DNA of 64,000 nt from Massariosphaeria phaeospora (Eukaryota > Ascomycota > Dothideomycetes > Pleosporales), in the NCBI GenBank assembly GCA_011032825.1, contig JAADJZ010000015.1:124001-188000 (forward strand), given 5' to 3'. The notes under the pieces are model-generated. The model was not told where the DNA came from and made no database searches. It saw only the letters and a program-made list of their open reading frames with translations. The translations under genes were made by a program, and so were the position numbers. Below are positions 1 to 11,168 of this stretch, in pieces; the first letter of the stretch is position 1, and each line of letters starts with the position of its first letter.

Positions 1-307
<307 letters not shown>

Positions 308-647
308 GGTGCAGCGGGGTTGACGTCGCAGGGTCGATGGCGCGGGTGCACGCCGAGGAGGAAAGAAATTCGAGCGCCGTGGCTGGAGAACGCGCCAAGG
401 CCTGCGCCACTACCGACCGGCCCGACCTCGGCCTGACTCACCCATTCCATAACTGCAACTTCTCCGTCTCTCACCCTCATCCACACCACACCACACCCCC
501 ATACCTCACCACATCGCCGCCCGACCACTATACAAAACCAAGCAGCCTGCCGGAGCTACTCCAGAATCGGCCTTTTTCAGTCTGCTAGCTACAACGCCGC
601 TGGTGACGTCACTTCGACTTTCACGAAACCGCTCACGACCCTTCACG
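308..647. promoter_or_regulatory. Divergent promoter region KRR1 / KIN17
   Basis: 340 bp between two divergent start codons, so it must hold both promoters and 5' leaders. It contains a C/CA-rich stretch (about 465-530). No specific factor site could be assigned by eye. Confidence 0.5.
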
Positions 648-1476
648 ATGCCGCGCGCAGAGATCGGCAGTACGAAGCATGTCGCCAACCAGATGAAGTC
701 GAAGGGGTTGCAGCGTCTGCGCTGGTGGTGTGAAGGTAAGACCCTGCTGCCATCCTCCCTCCAAGCCTGTTATTAAAGATGCCACAGCATGTGAAAAGCA
801 GTGCCGCGATGCAAATGGCTTCAAATGTCACGTCCAATCTGAAACCCACGTCCGCAAACTGCAAAGCATTGGCGAAAACTCCCGCGGCTACATCGAGGGC
901 AAAACGGCCGAGTTCCAGCGCGATTTCGTCTCCCTCTTGCGCACCGTCCACAACGAGAAGTTCGTCAACGCAAACAAGGCCTATGGAGAGTACATCAAGC
1001 ACAAAGAGCACACCCACATGAACGCCACCCGATTCCACAGCCTGACCGAGTTCGTGAAGCATTTGGGACGGGAGGGCATAGTGAATGTGAAAGAGGACGA
1101 CAAGGATGGGCTGATGATTGCATGGCGAGACGTCAGTGTGGCGGCAGTGGAGCGGAGGGAGGCCATTCGGGCGCAAGAGATGGCCGAGGCGAGGAGTGGT
1201 GCGGGCGAGGACAAGCTGTTGAAGAAGATGGCGCAAAGGGCGAAGTCGGAGGCAGAAGCGAGGAAGGCTGCGCAGGGACAACAGCCTGAGAAGATCCCAG
1301 AACTAGCACCCCCGGCTGGAGACATGCCAGTGAAGCTCAGTTTCGGACTCAAACCAAAGACACCCCTGCCAAACGGTCTCGGTCAGATGAAGAGCAAGAG
1401 CATCTTCAAGCGGGCACGGACGGACGGCGATGAGAGCGAGCGACCGAGGAAGAAGAACATTACCAACCCTGCTTGA
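648..1476 (+). CDS. KIN17-type DNA/RNA-binding zinc-finger protein
   Basis: Orthologue of Kin17, a nuclear nucleic-acid-binding protein tied to DNA replication/repair and pre-mRNA processing. Exon 1 is 648-735, intron 736-787 (52 nt, GTAAG...ACAG), exon 2 788-1476; 258 residues. The junction restores LRWWCEACEKQC, giving a C2H2 finger: Cys-x2-Cys, then GFKCHVQSETH with His-x5-His. The Kin17 middle domain follows (FVSLLRTVHNEKFVNANKAY, HMNATRFHSLTEFVKHLGRE, then an EDDKDGLMIAWRD-like block). The C-terminus is charged (KLSFGLKPK, RPRKKN) and looks like a nuclear targeting tail. It is shorter than animal Kin17, lacking the C-terminal SH3-like/KOW part, as many fungal forms do. The start at 648 gives the conserved MPRAEIGSTKHVANQMKSKG opening. 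Confidence 0.93.
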
Positions 1477-1648
1477 TACAATGGGGCGTTGTGAGAAACA
1501 ACATAACCTTCAACACATTTGTTAAAATGGCGTGTACTGTCCAGAGCATCAGATATGCCAGGTGAATTGAGGTGAATTCTAAGACAGAAATTCCACAAGG
1601 GTATATGATAAGTAAATAACACCAAAGTCCTGCCTACCGCCATTTACC

Positions 1649-3709
1649 TCACCACTCCAACCGATCATCACACGTCAACCCTACATCCCACCTCTCCTCC
1701 CCACGCCACACCTGCGCCCCGCTATTTGAACCCGCCACGACGCGTCGAAGTTCGCTGATCATCTCCCCGGGCCCGCTGGCGAACACCTGTGTCCGGCCAC
1801 GCACAGTGCCCTCCACGAACTGCTGTACTACAGCCTGCAGGTCCGGCCGGTTCTGGACGTGATCGAGCGCGGCCTTGGACGTGCCGTGCACCGAGAGCGC
1901 GGACGAAGAAGTCGACGAAGATAAGGACGAGGACGTAATATCTTCCTTCGCAGCAGGAGCTTTTTCGTCAAACCCCGAAACCGGAGCGGATACTGAGTGA
2001 GAAGGCCCAGTACCCGCGGATACAGTGCTACCGTCGCTACCACTGTCTTCCGTGGCACGCGTTACGTATATGTGCACTCGCAGGCCTGATGTGCGTGCCT
2101 CGCGCTTCAGGACGGCGAGCTCGGGTGCTACCCACTCGAGATCACGGGCGTGCCGTACTACCCAGACGAGTGTGATCCGACGGTCACGCGTGGGCGGCCG
2201 CGCTGCGAGGTCGAGAAGCACGGGCAGCACGTATGTGATGCCGGTGCCGCCGGCGATGCACAGGACGTTCGTGGAGGGCGGGAGAGCGCGGGTCGTGGCT
2301 TCGCCATAGGGCCCGTTGAGGACGACAGAAAGAGTTGCAGCAGCGGCGGGGGCCGAGCCATCTGGTGCCTCCTTGACGGTGGACTTGAGGGCGCGGCGGG
2401 CAGACAGTGCAGCAATGCGTTTCGTCTCCCCCTTCTTGGCGCGGAAAACGTAGCTGTGGTGTTGGGCGTCGGCGTTGAAGACGGGCCGGCTGAGCGGGGT
2501 GAAGGGGTGGCTTTGCCAGACGCTGGACTCGGGGAAGGTCAGGTAGAAGTGTTGGCCGACGGCCCAGGCGTCGTGCGGGTGCTCGAAGTCGAGCCGCACC
2601 ATGTCGCCGTGGGGCGCGTCCGGGAAGAAAGAGACGGAGGCCGTCGCGCAGCGGAAGCCCATGTGGCCCGAGGGCAGGAAGTTGTAGTGCAGCAGCGCGG
2701 TGCGCACAAGGCGGATCGCGCGGTCGAGGAACCACACGAGCAGCGACGGCAGCAGGAAGACTTTGAGCTGCGCCCAGTGGCCCCAGCAGGCGCCGATGTA
2801 TAGCATGGCGAGCACGTAGTGGGCCTTGCGGAAGAATTCGTAGCCCGTGAGGCGAATGCCCCAGGGGGTCGACAGCACCACCATCAGCGTGAGCAGGATC
2901 ATCGCCACGACGCCCCACACCATGTACAGCTGCTTGATCCACTCGACGCCCACGCTGGGCTGCGGCTGGTACAAGCGCAGCTCGACGACGCACCAGCCGA
3001 CCGTGTGCAGCGCCGACTGCGCAAAGATGATGTACCCCAGCCAGCGGTGCAGGAAATTGAAGCTCTGGTACGGCAGCCCCGTCACGAGCGACAGTATCGA
3101 CTCCCGGCTCGACAGAATCACCGACAGCGGCGTGAGCGCGTAGGCGATGACGCCGATGCGGTCGGCCCACGGGCCCAGCGACGTCCGCGTGTTGTACACG
3201 CCCGGCATCTTCTTCACCGGCGTCACCCACTTGCCGTACGCGATCCCCACAAACGACCACACGGCGAGGTACCCCGTCAGCACCGCGAGCACGAGCACCT
3301 GCGTGCGCGTCGTGCGGCCGAAGACCGGGCGCGCCGCGTCGGGCAGCAGATATCGGCGCGCATACGCTGGCACGGCGCGCTGCAGGCGTTCGAGTGCGCT
3401 ACGTCGTTCTCGCTCGTTCGGGGTCTCGCCAGCCGGGACGGGCAACTGCACGCTCGAAGACGACTGCGGGTGCAGAACCCGGCGGCCGATGGCCCACACG
3501 AGCAGCAGGGCGCCGAGCGTCGCCCAGATGATGCCCACGTAGTACATGCCGAGATCGTGGCTGCGGTACACGACGTCGAGGTAGCGGCACGAGCCGGCGT
3601 CGTTGGTGCAGGGCATGGCGCGGTCGGCGTAGCCCCAGTGCGGTTCCAGGGCGGAGGCTTCGCTGAGGTTTTGGATGTGTGCGCGGGGGGAGAGGAGCGG
3701 GGGCGCCAT
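1649..3709 (-). CDS. Ferric-chelate reductase (FRE family, plasma membrane)
   Basis: Single-exon, 686-residue flavocytochrome that passes electrons from NADPH through FAD and two haems to reduce extracellular Fe(III) or Cu(II). An N-terminal membrane span (about 55-75) precedes the ferric reductase transmembrane domain (about 160-330). Bis-haem histidines fall in two pairs 14 residues apart: H222 (FLHRWLGY)/H236 (LHTVGW) and H297 (KAHYVL)/H311. The FAD motif HPF is at 401-403; NADPH-site motifs GPYG (466) and GGTGITYVLP (487) follow. The Ser/Thr-rich insert near 570-630 is variable in the family. I chose Met at 3709 (MAPPLLSPR); an in-frame Met 21 codons upstream (3772) is possible but gives a poor leader. 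It diverges from a Ctr copper transporter, consistent with reductive metal uptake. Confidence 0.93.
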   Translation of the reverse strand: MAPPLLSPRAHIQNLSEASALEPHWGYADRAMPCTNDAGSCRYLDVVYRSHDLGMYYVGIIWATLGALLLVWAIGRRVLHPQSSSSVQLPVPAGETPNERERRSALERLQRAVPAYARRYLLPDAARPVFGRTTRTQVLVLAVLTGYLAVWSFVGIAYGKWVTPVKKMPGVYNTRTSLGPWADRIGVIAYALTPLSVILSSRESILSLVTGLPYQSFNFLHRWLGYIIFAQSALHTVGWCVVELRLYQPQPSVGVEWIKQLYMVWGVVAMILLTLMVVLSTPWGIRLTGYEFFRKAHYVLAMLYIGACWGHWAQLKVFLLPSLLVWFLDRAIRLVRTALLHYNFLPSGHMGFRCATASVSFFPDAPHGDMVRLDFEHPHDAWAVGQHFYLTFPESSVWQSHPFTPLSRPVFNADAQHHSYVFRAKKGETKRIAALSARRALKSTVKEAPDGSAPAAAATLSVVLNGPYGEATTRALPPSTNVLCIAGGTGITYVLPVLLDLAARPPTRDRRITLVWVVRHARDLEWVAPELAVLKREARTSGLRVHIYVTRATEDSGSDGSTVSAGTGPSHSVSAPVSGFDEKAPAAKEDITSSSLSSSTSSSALSVHGTSKAALDHVQNRPDLQAVVQQFVEGTVRGRTQVFASGPGEMISELRRVVAGSNSGAQVWRGEERWDVGLTCDDRLEW

Positions 3710-4244
3710 GGTTTTGGCGTGCTTTGGTTGGGTTGCTGTGTGGGTGGGTGGATGGAGAGGGATATATGGCAACCCAAGTCCAAGACCGTGGTAGACTGGC
3801 TAGGAGATGGGAAGAGAGAAGGCTGCATGTGCGGTACGCATCTGTGTGGCAGCTGTCAACCCACGCTGCTATATGTATAAATTCGCCATGGTGGCCAATT
3901 CGACTGTAGTTTGCAGCGCTGCGCTCAAGTCCCGGCCCGAATGGCCATGTCGTGCCCAGGGCCAAGCTGCTAGAACGTTCGATTTTTACCGGAGGGGTGG
4001 GGTAAATGAGCATGTTTGCGCAGGATAGCCGGACGCTAGAAACCTGGCGTACAAGGTAGTGGGGAGTGGGTTATATTCACATCGGCGGCCGGTCGCGGTG
4101 GTGGTGGATTGAATTGACCTTTTTTTTTTTGCGATTTCTAGGTTTGTTTATTTGTCTTTGCAGGCAGGCAAGTTACCTTAGCTGACGACGACGTGATAGT
4201 TCACAACTGTCCAGACACATTTACATAACCACTATACCACCATC
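3710..4244. promoter_or_regulatory. Divergent promoter region FRE / CTR
   Basis: 535 bp between two divergently transcribed metal-uptake genes. A run of ten T residues lies near 4121-4130. I looked for a copper-regulatory TTTGCTC core and for HGATAR-type iron-repressor sites and saw no convincing match, so co-regulation is inferred from gene arrangement only. Confidence 0.4.
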
Positions 4245-4888
4245 ATGAGCCACCACAGCAGCGGGAGCACCGCTCCAAATACAGCGAACGGCGAATGCAT
4301 CAGTGAAGTGCGCCGCCCATCCCACCCCCCTTCTCCCAGTCACTCACTGACCCCCACCCCGCGCAGATGCTCTGGAACTGGACCGTCGTCGACGCCTGCT
4401 TCCTCTCGTCCTCCTGGCACATCAAATCCAACGCCATGTTCGCCGCCTCGTGCATCGGCATCGCGCTGCTGGTCGTGTGTCTCGAGGTCCTGCGCCGCGC
4501 GGGCAAAGAGCACGACGCGTACCTGCAGCGCCAGTTCACGCGGCACCTGCGGCGGCGGCAACGCTCGCTGCTGTCTTCCGCTGCGGATTGCTGTGAGCCG
4601 GGTGCACGTGGTGCACTGTCGTCGGCCTATGCGACGTTCCGCGCCAGCCCGCTGCAGCAGCTGTGTCGCGCGCTGCTGCACGGCGCGACGGTGGGGTTGG
4701 CGTATATTGTCATGCTGCTGGCTATGCACTATAATGGCTATGTCATCATTTCTATCGTGCTGGGGGCCGTGGTGGGCAAGTTTTTGTGCGATTGGATGGT
4801 GCTGAGGGTTCCGTACTCGGGGGTTGGAGAGAAGAGCGAGAGGGATACGGGGGGTGATGGCGCGGGGCCGACAGGGTGTTGTGCGTAG
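4245..4888 (+). CDS. Ctr-family high-affinity copper transporter (CTR3-like)
   Basis: Trimeric Cu(I) transporter of the plasma membrane. Exon 1 is 4245-4307, intron 4308-4366 (GTGCGC...GCAG, phase 0), exon 2 4367-4888; 194 residues. The splice gives GECISEMLWNWTVVDACF, nearly the same as the start of yeast Ctr3 (CKISMLWNW...). TM1 carries SCIGIALLVV, TM2 ends in the methionine-rich MLLAMHYNGYVIIS, and TM3 has the GAVVGKF small-residue helix-packing motif. The protein ends in a CC pair (GCCA), typical of the Ctr copper-relay tail. The cytoplasmic loop is Arg-rich (HLRRRQRS). An alternative donor at 4303 (GTGAAG) would break the frame. It is paired head-to-head with the ferric reductase. Confidence 0.92.
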
Positions 4889-5530
4889 GCGGTGGGGGCA
4901 GGGGGGGTGAGGGTGTTTGTTTGTTTGGGCAGCGATGGGATGGACTGGTGGAATATGGGGTGTTGGGGAAACTGGTGATTAGGTACCTGAGGATTCGAAG
5001 CCCATTTTGTGATACCTAGGATGGGATGTAACGTCATGTGGCGAAAGCATCGTCCTGACGGAATTCAGTACCAAGTGAGGCTTTGACGATTCGCTGGCAT
5101 GTCGATGGGTGCTACCTCCTCACCTGTCGGGATATCGTCGTTCTGCATCGTGGTGGACGATGCTGGAGAAGGGAGCAGCCCGCACGTTCAGATATCGGAT
5201 GGAGTCGCGTCGATCCTTCTCATGCCAAATCTTGGCCGCTTCTTAGTAATCAGCAATGTTGCTAGGCTTGGGGCGGATTAGCGGGGTGAGAGTCTTGGCT
5301 TGCTGGCGTGAGACACGGGGTGCGGCGTACATGTTCTGTGAAACAAAGACCCTCGAACCCCCAAATCTTCTCTTCGTCCTCACCTTTTCTCGCAGACTTT
5401 CGAAGAAACCTGCGGTCCCCATATGGACGATCAGGAGTGTGTATAGGGAAGATGTCGGGGCGGATTCTGTACTAACTGCAATATCTACTCTACGCAGACC
5501 TTTCCTCCCTGTCCTCTTTGTCTCTTCATC
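4889..5530. other. Intergenic, CTR to SET-domain gene
   Basis: 3' flank of the CTR gene and promoter of the SET-domain gene. I see no conserved coding exon, RNA gene or repeat here. The only open frames are short and lack recognisable motifs. Confidence 0.4.
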
Positions 5531-6953
5531 ATGTTTTCATTCGTGTCCTTCTTCACCATTTTTCTACTTCTATCATTCTCCTCTGCAAGATCGGAATCGC
5601 TACGGAGCAGTAGACTCTCTCGGCAATGTTGGCATGAATACCCATTATCGACGGTCAACATTCAGAGCTCGCTAGACGGTTCATCTGAGCTCGTTGTTAC
5701 GCCTGATTACCCAACCGACGAGACGACTAGAGTAAACTCGCCATGGACGCACGCACCTATCTGTACCGACGTCCTGCAGAGTCTAGGCAGTAAGCTGTGT
5801 GTATACACGAATACCTCTTTCAGCAACGGAAGAGGTATTTCAATCTTCACCACGCCGACCGTTGCCGCCGAGTTCGCATCGCTGCCGGCATTTCAGGATC
5901 CCGCAGCCCTGGCCAACGTCAACATCTTCTCAGGCAACTGGTACACTCAAGAACTGCCCGGGAAGGGCATGGGCGTACTTGCATCTCAGCACCTCAACTT
6001 CGGCGATCGCGTCACAGCCTACACCCCCGCCTTGCTTGCCCACCCAGCCGAAGAGCTCTCGACCATGGACCGCGAGAAATACTTCCGCATCGCAGTCGAT
6101 CAGCTGCCTGCAGCAACTAGAGACAGCTATCTGCAACTCAGCACCATCTTCGGGATCCCCGAGGTCCGCGTGCAGGACATCGTCAAGGCAAACACGTTCC
6201 AGCTGGAGCTCGGCGGCCAGAACCACCTGGCGGTCTTCCCCGAGACATCGCGACTGAACCATGCGTGCTCACCCAAGTACGTTTCGTTTGCCGTCTTATG
6301 TGCATCTGTAGCTAATCGTGCAAGTGCGCAATACTACCTCGATCCCTCGACGCTCACGCACTTCGTCCACGCTACGCGACCCATCGCTCCAAACGAGGAA
6401 ATCACCATCTCTTGTGCGTACCCCATCCTCCCTCTCTCTCCTCAAACGTGCCCCTTCCCCTCCCCTACCCAGTACAGTAGGGTACTCCGTCCCCAAACAC
6501 ACAAACCTAACCGACCCGCCGCCAGACATCTCGCCCCTCGACCCCACCGCCACACGCCAAGACCACCTCCTCACCTCCTTCCACTTCACCTGCACCTGCC
6601 GGCGCTGCGCCACCCCCGCCGCCACCGACAGCACCCTGCACGCCATCGCCATGCTGCAGCAAACTCTCGGCGCTTGGACCAGCGGCGGCTCGCACGACTA
6701 CCTCGCCATGGCCGAATCACTAATCCAGACGTTCCAGCGCGAGGGCCTCGAGGGCTTTCTGGACGTGCCGTACGGGCACGCGGCGCTGGCGTATAATGCT
6801 GTGGGCGATGTGGAGAATGCCGTTAGGTACGCGGAGATGGCGGCACAAGCGGTGAGGCTGAAGGATGGGGCGTGGACGGAGAATTTGAGGGTTTGGGAGG
6901 AGGTGGGGAGGGAGCCGAGGGGGCATTGGAGTTATAGGAGAAGGGTGGGGTGA
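5531..6953 (+). CDS. SET-domain protein with N-terminal signal peptide
   Basis: Lysine-methyltransferase-like SET protein. Exon 1 5531-6276, intron 6277-6324 (48 nt), exon 2 6325-6413, intron 6414-6525 (112 nt), exon 3 6526-6953; 420 residues. A hydrophobic leader (MFSFVSFFTIFLLLSFSSA) looks like a signal peptide or anchor. GKGMGVLASQHLNFGDRV is the SET N-terminal block. RLNHACSPN (about 241-249, restored across intron 1) is the cofactor-pocket motif. Exon 2 gives FVHATRPIAPNEEITISY, with the Tyr restored across intron 2. A post-SET Zn cluster C301-x-C303-x2-C306 follows. The C-terminal helices (NAVGDVENAVRYAEMAAQA) resemble the TPR-like tail of SMYD-type proteins. The substrate is unknown. 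A secretory leader on a SET protein is unusual, though many ascomycetes carry SET proteins of this general layout. Confidence 0.82.
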
Positions 6954-8270
6954 GGGTGAGGGGGTGAAGCGTGTGGACTCGTTGTGGGGGATTGAGATCA
7001 AGATCTGGTGACTCGACGCGCCTCACGACGATTGATTGATAGCGGGGGCGACGAGTCTGGTGCCTAGCTACCTACCTACCTACCTAGCTACCGACCGACC
7101 GAGCTACGTGAACGTCGTTTCAGCTCCGTACCTACCCTACCATATCCTCCCAGGCCCAACGCCGCCATTCCCCGAAATCGCAATTCCTCGCACCGACCGT
7201 CGCAAAACAGCCGATGAGCCATCGCCGCACGAATCAAACCACATTCTCTTTCTCCCCGCAGCGCTGCGCAGACAAACGCGTCCAGCCTGCCTCGTGCACG
7301 GAAAACCAACCCGGCAAGCTAGGAGCAAGGAGCAATTTGTAATAGTTGCGCGATGGGTACGCAAGACGGAGTGGGTAGCGTAGCGAGCCTTTGCACTAGA
7401 CGGCTACTTTGCGATTGAAAACATCTCTCCATAGGCTCAGTTCGAAGTCCTGCGTATCTGTCTGCCTTGAACGCATTGTATGCCGTCGCGTGCGGCGTCT
7501 CAAGAACTGGTTGGGTAGGTACCTAAGTGGCAGCAGCCTACAAAATTTCAGTAGACAGACAGGCTACCTCTCTCTCCTATACAGTCCTGCATGTCACTGT
7601 CTAGATCTTCGCAAATCGCACGCTCGTTTCTTAAACACTGTGCTCTTTCCCTCACCTCTCTTCTCCTCTTCTCCTCTTCTTTTCTGCGTCCGCGTCTGCA
7701 AACTCGCGCAGCAACCTACCCGCCGTGGGACAACGCCGACCTTATTCTGCATCCTCCGCGCTAAGCAGAGCTGAGTTGAGCTGAGCTGCCGTGTTCTCAG
7801 CGAAAGATCGTTCTGCCCGTGTGGCAGCTTGTGCCGGCAGTGCGTCGAGAGAGATGGTGTGTCCTGGTGGCCGCTCTGTCGCGTCTGCGGCGCGCTTTCG
7901 AGCGCGGGGTTCAAGCGTTGGTGGCAGGGCGAACGGCTGGGAAAACAGACTTCTTGGGTAGGTCTACAGTGTCGCGTTGGCCTCAGGCTAGGATCGAGGC
8001 CTGATTACTGGTACTGCCGCTCAGTGACTGCGATGGCGACGCGGTGATTTGTTCTTGTATGACCTCATCTCCTGCGCACACCCGGCCGCCGCGCTCAACA
8101 GCACCCTCAACCGTCAACCTGGCGGCTCTACATACTAGGAGGCTACATGTGAGTATCAAACAACAGACATATACGAACATGTTTCCCATGCAACCGACAG
8201 ACCAACCCCGCCTCCAAACTCAACAACAATAACAAACCTCACAAACACCAAACAACACCCACCCGCAATT

Positions 8271-8315
8271 CTTCTTCAAGCCCTCGTCCACTGACGAAGT
8301 ACTCAAACGAAAAAT
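8271..8315. repeat. Dispersed short hairpin repeat, copy 1
   Basis: An 18-base string (cttcttcaagccctcgtc) is followed by a complementary gacga and then actcaa-cgaaaaa. The same 18 bases and the same trailing pattern recur at 19603-19645 with a different loop. The compensating stem (cgtc/gacg) is kept while the loop differs. Function unknown. Confidence 0.4.
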
Positions 8316-8574
8316 ATATATTAGGAAGTGGCCGATCACACTCCCCAGCCCATACACTCCCTCCTCGAGGAGGAAGCTGCCAGTCATCGCATCCGCACTA
8401 GAACCTACTCAGTAGTCACAGGGTTAGCGCACCGGCCTGCAGTCTGGGAGGGGCACTGCTGAGGGTGCCTAGTGAAGAAAAAAAGGGTGGAGGAGGGAGG
8501 CAGCGGACGGGCTTATATACGTGCGGGCGGGGGCGGGCGAGGGCAGGCGCTAGTACTGTCAGCGAAAGGTAAGC

Positions 8575-8790
8575 GAGCGCCGGGGAGGGGCCGAGGGGGG
8601 TGGGGGGGTGGATTGGGACTAGTGGGGAGGGAGGAGGAGGGAGAGGGTGGGTTAAGCGATCACGGGGGAGGGGGGCAGAGGGTGGATTGGGGTTAGCGGC
8701 GACGGGGGAGGGAGGAGGGGCACAGTGGGGCGGGGCGGATTTGGGATGGGGTGAAGGTGAGGTGAAGAGAAGGGAAGGGAAGTGAAGGTG
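8575..8790 (+). repeat. G-rich, quadruplex-prone block
   Basis: About 200 bases with many runs of four to seven G on the + strand, including two copies of a ggtggattggg unit (about 8605 and 8680). It could form G-quadruplexes and could be hard to sequence. Confidence 0.45.
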
Positions 8791-9529
8791 GCATGCATAG
8801 TTGGAGAGGAGGAGCGGTAGTATGTACGGCTTGGAAAGAGTTTGCGGTTAGTTCTGCAGACACTTCACGAAGGCGTGTTGTGTCTACAATGCTCTTCTAC
8901 CAACAGCCTCGCCCTAAAGAGTAGGTAGTGTTGATATTCTGCGTTGCCTGCTCCGCTCGCGGCTCCGCTAAACTGTGAACGAGGGATCTCAGCGTGCAAT
9001 ATATATGTGTACGAAGCAAAGCGGAGTGCGGAAGAGGATAATTGCAGAGGCTGTACGAGTAAACAGCATCTGTAGATATTTGGTCGTTGTTTTACTTACC
9101 TGATGTAGGTGAGCGTAGCGTCCGTCCTCGAAGGAATCTACATGTATACGGTTGGACTAACGACTACTACCACCACACACTTCGCGTCTACCCAGCTGTT
9201 AACATCACGCTCGTCTGCGCCTATCCGCTCGCTCGTTAGAGCGGCTAACGCGCCAATTTGTATTTGGATAATTGCTGTGCGTGGAATAGTAGATATAAGG
9301 TAGTAAGTCTTTTGCGGAACTCCGCAGCAGGTTTGAGCTTTGCGAAGACTTTCTCTGCGGAAGGGCGGATTTGGTGGAGAGCAGAATGGATTAGCTTGAT
9401 TGATGACAAGTTTGCTTAGCAATTCAATTCACGGTCCTTCTCCCCGCACTCTCAAACGTCTATCCACCCCACCCGGTGTAGATATATCCTCCTCATAACT
9501 TGCATCTACACATCCAGACTCGCGCCGCC

Positions 9530-10986
9530 ATGCCCGCCTTCGAGCAAGCATACACCGACGCCATCGAGGCCAAGATCCTGCCCGGCTACGCCCTGCTAGC
9601 AGGCGACAAACATGGTCAGCCAGCCGGACGTCCATAGGGCTGTCCCTCCACCACCCGTTCCGTTCCGTTCAGTCCCGTCCCTCTTGAAGGCTGTCTACTC
9701 ACGCTCCACCAGGCCAGACGCTGCACGCGAGCGCAGCAGGCGTGCAGTCGCTCAAGCCCGGGTCGACGCGGCCCTTCCAGCTCGACACCGTCTGCGCCAT
9801 CGCCTCCATGACAAAGCTCATGACCGCCATTGCCGCGCTGCAGTGCGTCGAGCGCGGCCTGCTCGACCTCGACGCGTCGGTGAAGGACCGCCTGCCCGGC
9901 ATCGCCAGGTACGGCATCATCACCGGCTTCGACGACGAGAAAAATGAAGCTGTCTTGACACCAGAAGCCACGCCCATCACCTTGCGGTACGTATGTACCT
10001 ACCCACCCACCCAACCCACCTACCTGCCTGAATCAAACAAGGCTCCTCCATAGGCTCGCGAGACCCTTTCTCCAGTCTCCGACCCCCCAGCCCCTCACAT
10101 CTGACCTTCCCCCGCCAGCATGCTCCTCGCCTACACCAACGGCCATGAATACGACGCCCTATCCCCGCTGCTCACCAAATGGCGGGCCTCGCGCGGCGAA
10201 ACCCCCGGCGCCGGCTCCACCGTAGAGCAGAAATCAACGCTGCCGCTTGTCTTCGCGCCCGGCACCAGCTGGCGCTACGGCGCCGGCAGCGACTGGGCCG
10301 GCAAGCTCATCGAGCGCGCCTCAGGCCAGACGCTCGAAACCTTCATGCGCGCGCACATCTGGACCCCGCTCGGCATCTCCGACATGACTTTCTTCCCGCA
10401 CGCGCGGCCCGCCATGGCGGCGCGTCTGGCGACCATCAGCACGCTCGACGCGCAGGGCGCGGGCCCGGCTGCCGACGCGCCAGACTTCGACATCCTGACC
10501 GGCGGCACCGAGTGCCTGGGCGGCGTCGGCGCGTATGCGAGCACCGCCGCGTACTTTCCGCTGCTGCAAGCCGTGCTGCGGCGCGACACGGCACTGCTCA
10601 GTCCAGCGTCGTGGACCGAGCTGTTGCGGCCCCAGCTCGATGCGCGCTGCAAGGCCGAGTTCAACGCGTACCTAACGTCGTCGCCGCTGCATATGCAGTA
10701 CCTGGGCATGGGGCTGCCAGCGAGCGTGGTCAAGACGTGGAGTTTTGCGGGCATGGTGTGCGAGGAGGGGGTTGAGGGCCGCATGGGCAAGGGCGCGGTC
10801 ATGTGGGGCGGCTTGCCGAGTATGGCGTGGTGGGTGGATTCCGAGGCGGGGCTTTGCGGCGTTGCGGCTTGTCAGGTGATGCCGCCGATGGCGCCGGTGG
10901 TGATGGCGCTGCATGAGGGCTTTCAGCGGGGTGTATATGGGGAGTATGGAATGGGGGTGGAGGTAGAGAGCAAGGAGAGTCGATAA
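9530..10986 (+). CDS. Serine beta-lactamase-like hydrolase/esterase (class C / PBP fold)
   Basis: Member of the beta-lactamase/transpeptidase-like family, which in fungi includes esterases and acyltransferases. Exon 1 9530-9614, intron 9615-9712, exon 2 9713-9986, intron 9987-10118, exon 3 10119-10986; 408 residues. The catalytic Ser-x-x-Lys is S60-M-T-K63 (AIASMTKLMTA). The family's HTSG-like block reads AYTNGHEYD just after intron 2. The second-motif Tyr is Y173 (TSWRYGAGSDWAG). A C-terminal WGGLPSMAWWVD block stands where the third motif (normally K/H-x-G) should be. No signal peptide is seen, so it is probably cytosolic. It could be a LovD/EstB-like acyl-transfer or esterase enzyme; true beta-lactamase activity is not implied. 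It stands alone, with no biosynthetic cluster nearby. Confidence 0.85.
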
Positions 10987-11074
10987 GGTAGGCAGGTAAG
11001 CTTGATAGAAGAGTAGTACTGTCTATACAAGCAACTATCAATTACCCCCTATCCGGATCTATTGCCTATCAAGA

Positions 11075-11168
11075 TGCTCGGGCCTAGGGTTTCTCCGAAG
11101 AATCTTCAAAGATTGCCCGCGCGGAGACAATCTCTTGAGAAGTTTTCAGAGAAACTTTGAGCCCGAGT
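11075..11168. repeat. Imperfect 94-bp palindrome
   Basis: The left arm (from gctcgggcctagggtttctc) and the right arm (ending gaaactttgagcccgagt) are inverted copies of about 42 bp with scattered mismatches around a short GC-rich centre (cccgcgcgga). The outer gggcaatc string recurs at 11194-11201. It looks like a small foldback/MITE-like element decayed by mutation. Confidence 0.5.

Larger units (their letters stand above)
6954..9529. other. 2.6-kb gene-free region with low-complexity DNA
   Basis: No exon with recognisable protein motifs on either strand. It holds a CTAC-type microsatellite (about 7064-7090), CT-rich stretches (about 7620-7690), a short hairpin repeat at 8271-8315 and a strongly G-rich block at about 8575-8790. 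Small open frames here look random in composition. Confidence 0.5.

Noticed and set aside
730..787. In-frame extension of the KIN17 second exon upstream (730-787)
   Set aside because: It would replace the first Cys pair of the zinc finger; splicing at ACAG (787) restores LRWWCEACEKQC.
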